The notes beneath the pieces are model-generated. The model made no database searches. It was given only the letters and a program-made list of their open reading frames with translations, and was not told the DNA's origin. Positions 1 through 8,059 of a stretch of 64,000 nt of DNA are shown piece after piece (within the stretch, counting starts at the first letter, position 1; each line of letters opens with the position of its first letter). This DNA comes from JADKAV01 sp037045455. Lineage in GTDB: Bacteria; Actinomycetota; Actinomycetes; S36-B12; UBA10799. The position numbers and the translations under genes were made by a program. The stretch spans positions 1 to 64,000 of the forward strand of contig JBAOIN010000012.1 of the NCBI GenBank assembly GCA_037045455.1, written 5' to 3'.

Positions 1-7
1 TCCGTAG

Positions 8-1372
8 GTGAACGGTATCTCGTATCCCACGATTCGTGTTGAAGCTGGGCCAGACGCGCTGGTGTCGACCTCTGGCGGGCGGCTGTTGGTGCAGGCCGCG
101 CAGGTCAGTGGGCTGGCCGCGGCGCTGTCTCAAGGCTTGGCCGGGTTCGCCTCGAACAGGGCCCGGCATGATCCGGGCAAGGTCCTGCTGGACCTGGTGG
201 TCACGATCGCTGCCGGCGGGGAGTGCCTGTCCGATTTGGGGGTGCTGCGTGCCCAGCCGCAGCTGTTCGGGGCGGTGGCATCCGACCCGACCGTGTCGCG
301 GCTGTTCGATTCCTTGACGGTCACCGAGCAGGCCGCGGCGGCCGCGATCGGCGCGATCCGGGCGGCCGCCGGGGCGGCCCGGATCGGGGTGTGGCAGCGG
401 GTCGACCCGTTGGGCGGGGCGGAGCAGGTGACGGTCGATCTGGATGCCACGTTGATCGGGTCGCATTCGGACAAGCAAGGCGCGGCAGCCAACTACAAAC
501 GCGGGTTCGGGTTCCACCCGCTGCTAGCGATGGTGGATCACGGTGATGGGGGCACCGGGGAGCCGCTGGTCGGGTTGCTGCGCCCGGGTAACGCCGGGTC
601 GGGCACCCAGGTTGATCACATCGCGGTGCTGGACGCCGCGTTGGGACAGCTGCCCGAATCCTGCCGCGACCAGGTGCTGGTACGTGCCGACGGCGCCGGC
701 GGGACCAAAGAGTTCCTGACCCATGTGATCGGGCTGGGATTGCAGTACTCCACCGGGATCACGGTGCACGCCGCGCTGCAAGAAGCGCTGGCTGCCACGC
801 CGCGGCAGGCCTGGCGCAAAGCCCTCGACGCCCACGGCGCGCCGCGCCCGGATGCCTACGTCGCCGAGCTGACTCCCCGGTTGCCGGCCAGGTTCACCGC
901 GGCCTGGCCGGCCGGGATGCGGGTGATCGCCCGCCGCGAGAAGGCCCACCCTGGTGCCCAGTTACGGATCGGGGAAGACGACGGCTGGCGGGTCACAATG
1001 TTCGTCACCAACAGTCCCGGACGCCCCGCCGAGTTGGAGTACCGTCACCGGCTGCGCGCCCGCGCCGAGGACCGGATCCGTGACCTCAAAGACACCGGCG
1101 CGGGCAATCTGCCCTTCCACGCCATGGCCAAGAACGCGCTGTGGTTGGAACTGTGCCTGCTGGCCTGCCAGCTGCTCACCTGGACCCAGCTGCTGGCCTT
1201 CCACGACCACGACAGCGCCCGGGTCTGGACCCCCAAAACACTGCGGTTCCGGATCTTGGCCGTGGCCGGACGGATCATCCGAAGCGGCCGAAGACAAACC
1301 CTGCGGATCAGCGACAAATGGCCCTGGGCCGACCTGATACGCCAAGGTCACCACCGACTCGCCGCGCTCTAA
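8..1372 (+). CDS. IS1380-family DDE transposase
   Basis: This 454-residue protein is a cut-and-paste transposase of the IS1380 type. The three catalytic regions are visible: VDLDATLIGSHSDKQGA near residues 143-160 (first Asp), LVRADGAGG near 223-231 (second Asp), and RAEDRIRDLKDTGAGN near 352-367 (Glu). The frame is open throughout with no frameshift, so the enzyme may be active. The GTG at position 8 is the most upstream start in the window; the left inverted repeat must lie outside. I could not identify a right inverted repeat in the 300 bases after the stop. The family call is firm; the element boundaries are unknown. Confidence 0.9.
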   Translation: MNGISYPTIRVEAGPDALVSTSGGRLLVQAAQVSGLAAALSQGLAGFASNRARHDPGKVLLDLVVTIAAGGECLSDLGVLRAQPQLFGAVASDPTVSRLFDSLTVTEQAAAAAIGAIRAAAGAARIGVWQRVDPLGGAEQVTVDLDATLIGSHSDKQGAAANYKRGFGFHPLLAMVDHGDGGTGEPLVGLLRPGNAGSGTQVDHIAVLDAALGQLPESCRDQVLVRADGAGGTKEFLTHVIGLGLQYSTGITVHAALQEALAATPRQAWRKALDAHGAPRPDAYVAELTPRLPARFTAAWPAGMRVIARREKAHPGAQLRIGEDDGWRVTMFVTNSPGRPAELEYRHRLRARAEDRIRDLKDTGAGNLPFHAMAKNALWLELCLLACQLLTWTQLLAFHDHDSARVWTPKTLRFRILAVAGRIIRSGRRQTLRISDKWPWADLIRQGHHRLAAL

Positions 1373-1526
1373 CCCGCCGACAGGCCACCACCCACCCACC
1401 CCGACCACAACACCCGGAAGAACCAGCGAACCGCAGCGCTGGCGAACACACATGCCCAAACCACGACCTGGCCTTCCGGCGCCTGAACGACTACCTGATT
1501 CCCGCGCCCTGCGGCACCTCATGAAA

Positions 1527-1604
1527 GATCTGGGTTAGCCTTTCGGGCGCCAAAAACCCGTCCGGGGTGCTAACGGATGCCCGAAATGCTCACCGATCGG
1601 CCAT
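1527..1604. repeat. Intergenic palindromic repeat, copy A
   Basis: The segment 1545-1604 aligns without gaps to 19901-19960 over 60 bases, with most positions identical. It carries the core CTAACGGATG at 1570-1579, which also recurs in the 5.8 kb repeat cluster. The flanks pair imperfectly (GATCTGGGTTAGCCTTTCGG at 1527 against the complement of CCGAAATGCTCACCGATC ending near 1599), so the unit can form a long hairpin. Apart from this repeat and the terminator at 1646-1670, the gap 1373-1684 holds nothing I can recognise. Confidence 0.6.
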
Positions 1605-1645
1605 CCGGGCTGCGCCGTCTTCTCACAAACGCGCGCAAGGTACGC

Positions 1646-1670
1646 CGAAAGCCCCCGCCGCAGCGGGGGC
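1646..1670 (-). terminator. Rho-independent terminator after the P450 gene
   Basis: Read on the minus strand, GCCCCCGC, a four-base loop and GCGGGGGC are followed by CTTTCGG. The hairpin starts 15 bases after the P450 stop codon. The U-tract is short, but the stem is strong and the position fits the end of the glutamine-synthetase-like/P450 operon. Confidence 0.6.
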
Positions 1671-1684
1671 CCTCCACGCACCGA

Positions 1685-2950
1685 TCAGGCCGGCGTCACC
1701 TTGACGGGGAACGCCTTGATGCCGTTGACGAAGTTCGACCGGACGCGCTTGACGTCGCCAGCGAGCTGAATGTCGGCCAGCCGCGGCAACAACTCCTCGA
1801 ACATCAGCCGGATCTCCATGCGCGCCAGGTTGTTGCCCAGGCACAGGTGCGGGCTGCCCTTGCCGAACGTCATGTGGTCGACGTTCTTGCGGGTGATGTC
1901 GATCTTGTAGGGGTTCTCGAAGACGCTGTCGTCGCGGTTGCCGGAAGCGAACCACATGACGACCTTGTCGCCTTCCTTGATCTGCTTGCCGGCCAGCTCT
2001 GCATCCCGGGTCGCGGTACGGCGGAAGTGGTAAACCGGAGAGGCGTAGCGCAGGAACTCCTCCAACGCCGGCGCCACCAGTTCCGGGTTCTCCTGCAGCG
2101 CAGCGAGCTGGTCACGCTGCTCCATGAGTCCCAACATGATGTTGCTGATCGCGTGCCGGGTGGTCTCGTTGCCGGCGATGACGAGCAGCGTGAAGTACAT
2201 GTTGAAGTCTTGCTGGCTCAGCGGGATGCCGTCGTCGGGCATGCGGTTGGCCAGGATGCTGATCAGGTCAGTGCCCTCACCGCCGACCCGCTGGTCGCGC
2301 AGGTCGTTGCCGTAGTCCCACACTTCCTGCACGGTCGGCGAGCGGAACGGCAGGTGCCGGTACTGGTCGCTCTCCGGAGTGTCGGCGCGGACCTTGGCGA
2401 AGTCGGGGTCGGTGTTGCCCACGAACTCGTTGCCCCAGGCGATCAGCTGCGGGGTGTCCTCCGGCGGCACGTCGAGCAACCGGGCCAGTACCTGGATCGG
2501 GAAGTCGGCGCTGATCGACTCGACGAAGTCGAACTGGTCGCCGCTCGACAGGGCGGTTTCGATGGTGTTCTTCGTGAGCTCCCGCAGGAACGCCTCGTAG
2601 TTCTTCAGGCTGCGGGGGGTGAACTCCTTGGCAATCAGCTTGCGCAGCGAGGTGTGGCGCGGCCCGTCCGTCTCCAGCAACGAGCGCCGGATGTCCTGCA
2701 GGTCGTCGTCGACCTCCTCGAGGTTCACGAACTTCTCACTCGTGTAGGTCTCCGGGTCGCGGTCCACCTCCCAGATGTCCTCGTACCGGGTGACGGCCCA
2801 GAAGCCGTGGTTCGGCGACGGTTCCGGGTTCCAGTGCACGGGGTCCTCACGGCGCAGCGTGTCGAACTGGGCGAAGCCGCGCAGGTCGGCAAAGCCGTCG
2901 ATGTCTGCGAGGTCGACCTCGTCCAAGGGGACAGGCGGGTGCTGTGGCAT
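1685..2950 (-). CDS. Cytochrome P450 monooxygenase
   Basis: A 421-residue soluble bacterial P450. The I-helix oxygen-activation motif AGNETT is near residues 259-264, the K-helix ExxR appears as EEFLR near 297, and the haem-thiolate pocket FGKGSPHLCLG puts the ligand Cys near residue 370. The C-terminal stretch NGIKAFPVKV resembles CYP124/125-type enzymes, but the substrate cannot be read from sequence. The ATG at 2950 was chosen because GAGAAGGAG lies just upstream. It follows the glutamine-synthetase-like gene by 22 bases and is probably cotranscribed with it. No ferredoxin or reductase gene is adjacent. In this setting it may oxidise or dealkylate an amine or its gamma-glutamyl adduct (inference). 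Confidence 0.93.
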   Translation of the reverse strand: MPQHPPVPLDEVDLADIDGFADLRGFAQFDTLRREDPVHWNPEPSPNHGFWAVTRYEDIWEVDRDPETYTSEKFVNLEEVDDDLQDIRRSLLETDGPRHTSLRKLIAKEFTPRSLKNYEAFLRELTKNTIETALSSGDQFDFVESISADFPIQVLARLLDVPPEDTPQLIAWGNEFVGNTDPDFAKVRADTPESDQYRHLPFRSPTVQEVWDYGNDLRDQRVGGEGTDLISILANRMPDDGIPLSQQDFNMYFTLLVIAGNETTRHAISNIMLGLMEQRDQLAALQENPELVAPALEEFLRYASPVYHFRRTATRDAELAGKQIKEGDKVVMWFASGNRDDSVFENPYKIDITRKNVDHMTFGKGSPHLCLGNNLARMEIRLMFEELLPRLADIQLAGDVKRVRSNFVNGIKAFPVKVTPA

Positions 2951-2972
2951 GTGGTTCTCCTTCTCAGATTCC

Positions 2973-4325
2973 TCAGATGTGGTACGTGTACTCGTGGAAT
3001 TCCCAGTCGGTGATCCACGAGTTGAACCGGTCGATCTCGTCGCGCTTGTAGGCCAGGAACGTGTCGACCAGCGGCCGTCCCAGCACCTCCGCGAACTCCT
3101 TGTCCTCCTCCAGCGCGTCGAGCGCGTCCCACAACGTCTGGGGAAGCTTGGGGGCCTTACTCGGGTCATAGCCGTAACCGACCAGCGCCGGCGGTGGCTC
3201 GATCTCATTGCGGATACCGAGCAGGGCCGCAGCGAGCATGCCGGCGATCGCGAGGTACGGGTTGGCGCTGGCATCGCCGAGGCGCAACTCGGCGCGCGCG
3301 GCGCTGCCCCGCTCCGGCGGGATCCGCAGCATGGCGCTGCGGTTGTCGTGACCCCAGTCGATCAGCCATGGGGCGAGGGTGTCGGGGCCGAAGCGCTTGT
3401 AGGAGTTAATGGTCGGGTTCGAGATCGCGGCCAACGCCGGGGCATGGGCGAGGATGCCACCGATCGCGTGTCGCGCGGTCTGCGAAAGGCCGTCTTCAGA
3501 AGACGGGTCGTCGAACAGCGGCTTGTCGTCCTCCGACCACATCGAGAAGTGCAGGTGGAAACCGGAGCCGCCCTCGTCGTTGAAGGGCTTGGGCATGAAC
3601 GTCGCCAGATGCCCGTTCACCAGCGCGAGCTCCTTGATGGCAGCCTTGAATCGGTGCGCGCGGTCGGCGGCGTCCAGTGCCGGCCCGTGCCAGAGGTTGA
3701 TTTCGAACTGGCCGGAAGAGAATTCGTGGTTGGCGGCCACGACCTCCAGGCCATAGGTCCCGAGTTGGCGCAGGGAGTTCAGGAGCACATTTTGCGGATC
3801 GCCCTTGAGGCCGGATACATAGACGTTGCCCGTGCCTTCGCCGTAACGCCGCCAGCCGCTGGGGGAAGTCTTGTCCTCCTCAAGCAGGTAGAACTCCAGC
3901 TCCGGACCGACAGCGGGGAACATCTTGATGTCGTGGAACTGCTCGACCACCTGCCGCAGCACGTAGCGCGGGCTCTCCTGAGAGGCGCTGCCATCCGGGT
4001 TGAACAGGTCGGCGATGCAGTGGGCCACCCCGCGCTCCCACGGGATGGGTAGCAGCGTGTCGAGGTCCGGGAAGGCCAGCAAGTCCGGCAGACCTTCCGA
4101 CAGCCCACCCTGGATGTCCACCACGCCGCCACGGGGAGTAGTCCCGTAGACCGAGCGGCAGAATGCCACGCCGCCGCCGACAGTGCGGGCGAATCGGTTG
4201 ACCAGCACGTCCCGGCTGCGGTCCGTGCCGATGATGTCGGCATAACCGAGCCGGACGACGTCGATGCTGTCACCAAGAAGTCGGTCGGCGGCCGGTTGCA
4301 GACCGCTGGTATCGAAATGCGCCAT
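2973..4325 (-). CDS. Glutamine-synthetase-like gamma-glutamyl-amine ligase
   Basis: A 450-residue member of the glutamine synthetase superfamily. Visible active-site blocks are GPELEFYLL near residue 139, NHEFSSGQFEIN (metal-binding Glu), GSGFHLHFSM, NPTINSYKR, and the C-terminal ELRLGDASANPYLAIAGML. Family members of this size next to catabolic genes (PuuA, GlnA3/GlnA4-like, IpuC-like proteins) join glutamate to amines by an ATP-dependent gamma-glutamyl bond instead of assimilating ammonia. Neighbours here are a PuuC-like dehydrogenase, a PuuD-like hydrolase and an APC permease, which supports such a role. It is first in the operon with the P450 and has an operator-like dyad directly upstream. 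The amine substrate is unknown. Confidence 0.88.
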   Translation of the reverse strand: MAHFDTSGLQPAADRLLGDSIDVVRLGYADIIGTDRSRDVLVNRFARTVGGGVAFCRSVYGTTPRGGVVDIQGGLSEGLPDLLAFPDLDTLLPIPWERGVAHCIADLFNPDGSASQESPRYVLRQVVEQFHDIKMFPAVGPELEFYLLEEDKTSPSGWRRYGEGTGNVYVSGLKGDPQNVLLNSLRQLGTYGLEVVAANHEFSSGQFEINLWHGPALDAADRAHRFKAAIKELALVNGHLATFMPKPFNDEGGSGFHLHFSMWSEDDKPLFDDPSSEDGLSQTARHAIGGILAHAPALAAISNPTINSYKRFGPDTLAPWLIDWGHDNRSAMLRIPPERGSAARAELRLGDASANPYLAIAGMLAAALLGIRNEIEPPPALVGYGYDPSKAPKLPQTLWDALDALEEDKEFAEVLGRPLVDTFLAYKRDEIDRFNSWITDWEFHEYTYHI

Positions 4326-4346
4326 GTGATGCCCTTTTCAACAATT

Positions 4347-4388
4347 CATTTGGGTCCGAACGTTATCACCGTGAATGCGATGAGGGAA
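4347..4388 (-). promoter_or_regulatory. Promoter and operator of the GS-like/P450 operon
   Basis: On the minus strand TTCCCT (4388-4383) and TAACGT (4365-4360) are separated by 17 bases and could be the -35 and -10 elements. The dyad CATTTGGGTCCGAACG at 4347-4362 overlaps the -10. It matches 14 of 16 positions of the CGTTWGGNNCCWAACG pattern found at the other three promoters of this island, so it is the weakest of the four sites. Confidence 0.5.
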
Positions 4389-4405
4389 GGCCCTGCGAGA
4401 AGTGC

Positions 4406-4447
4406 TTTCCACCGACCCGACCTCACGCTATCGTTTGGTCCCTAACG
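4406..4447 (+). promoter_or_regulatory. Promoter and operator of the ADC-like/MarR transcript
   Basis: TTTCCA (4406-4411), a 17-base spacer and TATCGT (4429-4434) form a plausible promoter. The 16-bp dyad CGTTTGGTCCCTAACG at 4432-4447 overlaps the -10 and the likely start point, the classic position for a repressor. The arms CGTTTGG and CCTAACG are inverted repeats with one mismatched pair. A Shine-Dalgarno AAGGAG follows at 4453. Confidence 0.6.
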
Positions 4448-4465
4448 ACTTCAAGGAGCAACTCC

Positions 4466-5260
4466 ATGACGGAACTGCAGGGCTTCTTCTACCCTCGCAC
4501 CGCCAGCGGACGATCCGCGCTGATTCCTGACCCGCCCTGGTTCTACTCGGGTGATCTGCTCACCGTGGAGTACCGCACGGATCCGGCTCGGGTCGCGGAG
4601 TTGCTCCCCGCGCCACTGACGTTGGCCGACGAGGACCCGGGTGCCGTGGCGCTCATCTGGGCCGACTGGCAATCGTGCTCCAGCTCCCGTGAGGAACTGC
4701 TGGATCCGGTGCGCTCGCAGTACAAGGAGGCGTTCGTCGTCGTGCGGTGCCAGTTCGAGGGCCGCACCTACTCGCGCTGTGTCTACATCTGGGTGGACAA
4801 GGACTTCGCGATCGCCCGCGGGCTTCATCAAGGCTACCCCAAGAAGCTCGGCTCGATGTGGCAGACGCGCCCGCACCCGTTCAATCAAGCGGCTCCGGTC
4901 ATCGGGCCGGGTGGGGTCTTCGGAGCGACCCTGGCCGCTGGTGACAGGCGGCTGGCCGAGGCGGTCCTGACGTTGCGCGAAGAGTCTGACACCAACGGGT
5001 TCGTCAATGGGCATCCGATGGCCCACCACCGCTTCTTCCACGACATCGAAGGCTCCGGCGACGCGTTCGCCGAACTCATCGAGTCCTCGGGCGCACAGTT
5101 CCAAGGCGGTCAGAGCTGGAGCGGGGACGTCGAGTTGCGCCTGTTCGACTCCCCCACCGAGGAGCTGTCCGCGCTGACCGTCGACGAAGTCATCGGGGGC
5201 TACTACCGGCAGGTCGGCGTGGTCTGGAACGGCGGCAAGTCGCTAGCCCGCCTGAAGTAG
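4466..5260 (+). CDS. Acetoacetate-decarboxylase-family protein
   Basis: A 264-residue protein of the acetoacetate decarboxylase superfamily. The hallmark GYPKKLG lies at about residues 123-129; in characterised decarboxylases one of this Lys pair forms the Schiff base with a beta-keto acid or related carbonyl. Family members also act as aldolase/dehydratases or on aromatic-pathway intermediates, so the reaction is not fixed. The ATG at 4466 has AAGGAG seven bases upstream. It lies between the regulon promoter and the MarR gene, with 28 bases to the latter, so the two are likely cotranscribed. A role in processing a keto-acid intermediate of the island's pathway is inference. Confidence 0.85.
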   Translation: MTELQGFFYPRTASGRSALIPDPPWFYSGDLLTVEYRTDPARVAELLPAPLTLADEDPGAVALIWADWQSCSSSREELLDPVRSQYKEAFVVVRCQFEGRTYSRCVYIWVDKDFAIARGLHQGYPKKLGSMWQTRPHPFNQAAPVIGPGGVFGATLAAGDRRLAEAVLTLREESDTNGFVNGHPMAHHRFFHDIEGSGDAFAELIESSGAQFQGGQSWSGDVELRLFDSPTEELSALTVDEVIGGYYRQVGVVWNGGKSLARLK

Positions 5261-5288
5261 GCTTCGGGAATGGCACCGCCGACACTCC

Positions 5289-5774
5289 TTGGTGGAGAAC
5301 GAGCGCGCGACGCGGGAGCGGGTGGGCCGGCTGCGGATCGACTACCCAGCGGCCCACGCCATCTCCAGTCTCTATCGGGCCGGCAACGCCGTCCGGCGGC
5401 ACCTGACCAACACCGTGCTGCGTGAGCACGACCTGACATGGACCGGTTTTCTGGTGCTGTGGCTGTTGTGGATCTGGGGTGCGATGGAGACCCGGTTGGT
5501 GGCTGAGGAGGTCGGCATCTCCAAGGGCTCGCTGACCGGTGTGATGAACACCCTGGCCGCGCGTGGGCTGGTTGAGCGGGTGCCCAGCGAGATGGACCGG
5601 CGCCGGGTGGAGCTCACGCTGACCCCGGCCGGCGAGGAACTCATGGACGAGCTCTACCCGCAGTTCAACGAGGCCGAGTCCGCATTGGTGCAGGGATTGT
5701 CCGGGCGGGACCTGCGCCGGCTCACCGAGTCGCTGCGCCGGATCACCACGACTGCCGAGGCGGACGACGAGTAA
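5289..5774 (+). CDS. MarR-family transcriptional regulator
   Basis: A 161-residue winged-helix regulator. The recognition region reads VAEEVGISKGSLTGVMNTLAARG, followed by the wing SEMDRRRVELTLTPAGEEL, which is typical of MarR proteins that dimerise and bind short palindromes. The start is TTG at 5289 or GTG at 5292, both with a poor ribosome-binding site, which fits translation after the upstream ADC-like gene. It is the only regulator in the 1.7-13.1 kb island, so it is the best candidate to bind the four CGTTWGGNNCCWAACG dyads and be released by a pathway substrate. That link is inference. Confidence 0.9.
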   Translation: MVENERATRERVGRLRIDYPAAHAISSLYRAGNAVRRHLTNTVLREHDLTWTGFLVLWLLWIWGAMETRLVAEEVGISKGSLTGVMNTLAARGLVERVPSEMDRRRVELTLTPAGEELMDELYPQFNEAESALVQGLSGRDLRRLTESLRRITTTAEADDE

Positions 5775-5792
5775 CCTCCGGGTTGACAGGCG

Positions 5793-5896
5793 TGCATCCG
5801 TTAGACCTTCGGACATCCGTTAGAGGGCAAACCGGACATTTCGGCTAACGGATGTGTCAAGGTCTAACGCGATGTCGCCGGGTCTAACGGATGTCG
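5793..5896. repeat. Cluster of inverted and direct CTAACGGATG repeats
   Basis: The gap between the convergent MarR and PuuD-like genes holds five copies of one motif. CATCCGTTAG occurs at 5795-5804 and 5814-5823, and CTAACGGATG at 5845-5854 and 5884-5893, with a one-base-longer variant at 5864-5874. Inverted copies can pair into stable hairpins, so the block may act as a bidirectional terminator. The same core occurs in copies A and B of the other repeat (1.57 kb and 19.93 kb). Confidence 0.6.
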
Positions 5897-5901
5897 CAGG
5901 C

Positions 5902-6594
5902 TCAGCGGGCGGCGGCCACCAACGCTTCAAACAGGGCCAACTGCTTCGCGTCCGTGCGCCACGTGTCCTCGGGGTGCCACTGGACGCCCACGTAGAAGCC
6001 GGGCGCGGACGGCATCTCAACCGCCTCGATGACGCCCTCCTCGGACCGGGCCGTGACCACCAGATCTTCACCCAGCCGGTCGATGCACTGATGGTGGTAG
6101 CAGGACACTTCGACACCCTGCCCCACGATGCCACGCAACCGCGACTCCTCGACCGTCACGTCATGGACGTGATGCCGGTGGTGCTTGATCTGGGAGTCGT
6201 GGGAGTCCATGTCCTGGATCAGCGTGCCACCGCGGCCGACGTTGACCACCTGGGTCCCCCGGCAGATCGACAGCAGCGGAATGCCCTGGGACAGGGCGAA
6301 AGAGGCGACGGCCAGGTCGAAGGCGTCCTGCTCCTCGTCGACGTCGTACAGCGTCGGGTGTGAGCCCTGACCCGACCACCGGCCGGACAGGTCGCCGCCA
6401 CCAGGCAGCAGGACTCCATCGGCCCACCCGAGCCGATCGGTCACGTCAGAACCATCCGGATGCATGACCAGCGGCTCCCCGCCGGCCGCGTACACGCCCT
6501 CGATCAACTGCCGGGCGCTGACCTCAGCCGCATAGCGAAGCGCTGAGGCACTGGCCGAAAACCGCGCGGGGATCGCGATCAGCGGCCTAGCCAT
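5902..6594 (-). CDS. Class I GATase-like gamma-glutamyl hydrolase (PuuD-like)
   Basis: A 230-residue peptidase C26-type hydrolase. The nucleophile Cys sits in LLSICRGTQVVN and the partner His/Glu in GVQWHPED near the C-terminus, giving a Cys-His-Glu triad. PuuD enzymes cleave gamma-glutamyl-GABA to glutamate and GABA; here the natural substrate would be a gamma-glutamyl acid made by the upstream dehydrogenase. The ATG at 6594 overlaps the end of the dehydrogenase gene by 8 bases, implying translational coupling, and an earlier in-frame start would overlap further without a better ribosome-binding site. It is the last gene of the five-gene operon. Family call firm, substrate inferred. Confidence 0.9.
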   Translation of the reverse strand: MARPLIAIPARFSASASALRYAAEVSARQLIEGVYAAGGEPLVMHPDGSDVTDRLGWADGVLLPGGGDLSGRWSGQGSHPTLYDVDEEQDAFDLAVASFALSQGIPLLSICRGTQVVNVGRGGTLIQDMDSHDSQIKHHRHHVHDVTVEESRLRGIVGQGVEVSCYHHQCIDRLGEDLVVTARSEEGVIEAVEMPSAPGFYVGVQWHPEDTWRTDAKQLALFEALVAAAR

Positions 6595-8059
6595 AGTTGA
6601 TCCACGTGGTCTTGAGGTCCGTGTACTGGGCCATCGCATGACGGGACTTGTCGCGTCCGAAGCCGCTGAGCTTCACCCCGCCGAAGGGCACGTTGAGGTC
6701 ACCCTCTTCGTAGCAGTTCACCCAGACCGTGCCCGCCCGCAACTTGCGCGAGACCCGGTGGGCCGCGCCCAAGTCCGCGGTCCACACAGCGGCTGCCAGA
6801 CCGTACGGAGTGTCCCCGGCAACCCGCACCGCCTGCTCCTCGTCGTCGACCACCAGCACCGACAGCACGGGGGCGAAGAGCTCCTCACGGACCAGGACGT
6901 TGTCGGCTGTGAGATCGGTGACGACCGTGGGTTGGAAATAGGGCGCGTCGGAACGAGCACGATCGCCACCGGTCAGTACGCGGGCGCCCTCGCCGACACC
7001 CTGCTCGAGCTGTGCCTGCATCCGCCGCAGCGAGCGCTCGTCCACCATCGGTCCCATCCGGGTGGCAGGATCCAGCGGGTCCCCGGCTGCCCAGTCCGCG
7101 CTCGCCGCAACCACCCGGTCGAGCACCTCGTCGGCGATGTCCCGGTGCAGGATCAGACGCGAGCCCGCGGTGCACATCTCGCCGGAGTTGAAGAAGATCG
7201 CCCACGCGGCAGCATCCGCGGCAGCGCCGAGATCCGGTGCATCGGGCAGGATGATGTTCGGCGACTTGCCGCCCAGTTCCAAGTAGACCCGCTTGAGGTT
7301 GCTGTCCGCGGAGTAGCGCAGGAAGTGCCGGCCCACAGCAGTCGAGCCGGTGAACGTCAAAATGTCGACGTCGGCATGCTCACCGAGTGCTTTCCCGACT
7401 ACGTGCCCTTCCCCGGTCACGACGTTGAGCACCCCAGGTGGCAATCCCGCCTCGGCCCCGAGCGCAGCGACTCGCAGCATCGACAGCGGCGATTGCTCCG
7501 CCGTCTTGAGCACGACCGTGCAACCAGCGGCCAGCGCCGGCGCGAACTTCCATCCGGCCAGCGTCAACGGGAAGTTCCAGGGCACTACGGCCGCAACCAC
7601 CCCCGCCGGCTCACGTGTGACCAGCGCGAGCTGGCCCTCATCCGACGGAGTGATCTCGCCGTACTCCTTGTCCGCGAGTTCGCCGTAGAAGCGAAGCGTG
7701 CGGATCAGGGCGCGCAATTCGATCTCGTGAGCGACCCGGATGGGCTTGCCCATCTCCAGCGACACGAGCAACGCCACCTCGTCGCGGTGTTCCTCGACCA
7801 GCGCGGCGAAGCGCTGGAGGACTTCGCCGCGTTCGCGCGGGTGCATGCGGGGCCACGGCCCGTTGTCGAACGCCGCCCGTGCAGCAGCCACAGCGGCATC
7901 GGAATCGGACACTCCCGCCCACGGCACCGCGCCGAGCACCGAACCGTCGCGCGGCGTGATGTGGTCGCGCGTGCCGGCCTCGCGGTACTCACCGCCGATG
8001 AACAACCCGGGCGGCAGGTCCAGGGCAGCGGCCTGCGCGACCCAGTCGACGTCGTCCAT
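6587..8059 (-). CDS. NAD(P)-dependent aldehyde dehydrogenase, PuuC-like
   Basis: A 490-residue aldehyde dehydrogenase. It shows the substrate-channel motif VPWNFPL, the Glu motif LELGGKSPN, the catalytic Cys in FFNSGEMCTAGSR, and the C-terminal block VPFGGVKLSGFGRDKSRHAM followed by QYTDLKTTWIN. That ending resembles gamma-glutamyl-gamma-aminobutyraldehyde dehydrogenase (PuuC) and related betaine-aldehyde-type enzymes. The start ATG at 8059 shares one base with the stop of the FAH-family gene, and the stop overlaps the PuuD-like gene, so it is in the middle of a coupled operon. Likely role: oxidation of a (gamma-glutamyl-)amino aldehyde. Exact substrate unknown. Confidence 0.92.
   Translation of the reverse strand: MDDVDWVAQAAALDLPPGLFIGGEYREAGTRDHITPRDGSVLGAVPWAGVSDSDAAVAAARAAFDNGPWPRMHPRERGEVLQRFAALVEEHRDEVALLVSLEMGKPIRVAHEIELRALIRTLRFYGELADKEYGEITPSDEGQLALVTREPAGVVAAVVPWNFPLTLAGWKFAPALAAGCTVVLKTAEQSPLSMLRVAALGAEAGLPPGVLNVVTGEGHVVGKALGEHADVDILTFTGSTAVGRHFLRYSADSNLKRVYLELGGKSPNIILPDAPDLGAAADAAAWAIFFNSGEMCTAGSRLILHRDIADEVLDRVVAASADWAAGDPLDPATRMGPMVDERSLRRMQAQLEQGVGEGARVLTGGDRARSDAPYFQPTVVTDLTADNVLVREELFAPVLSVLVVDDEEQAVRVAGDTPYGLAAAVWTADLGAAHRVSRKLRAGTVWVNCYEEGDLNVPFGGVKLSGFGRDKSRHAMAQYTDLKTTWINYG

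Noticed and set aside
1373..1526. Right inverted repeat of the IS1380 element
   Set aside because: The left end is outside the window, so no terminal repeat can be matched, and no convincing boundary is visible.
1577..3013. A 478-codon plus-strand frame across the P450 gene, and similar frames at 6638-8338, 9789-11324 and 59478-61340
   Set aside because: All mirror well-supported genes on the opposite strand and show the low-complexity composition of GC-rich shadow frames.
5793..5896. A CRISPR array
   Set aside because: The repeats are short, in both orientations, irregularly spaced and lack uniform spacers, and there are no cas genes.
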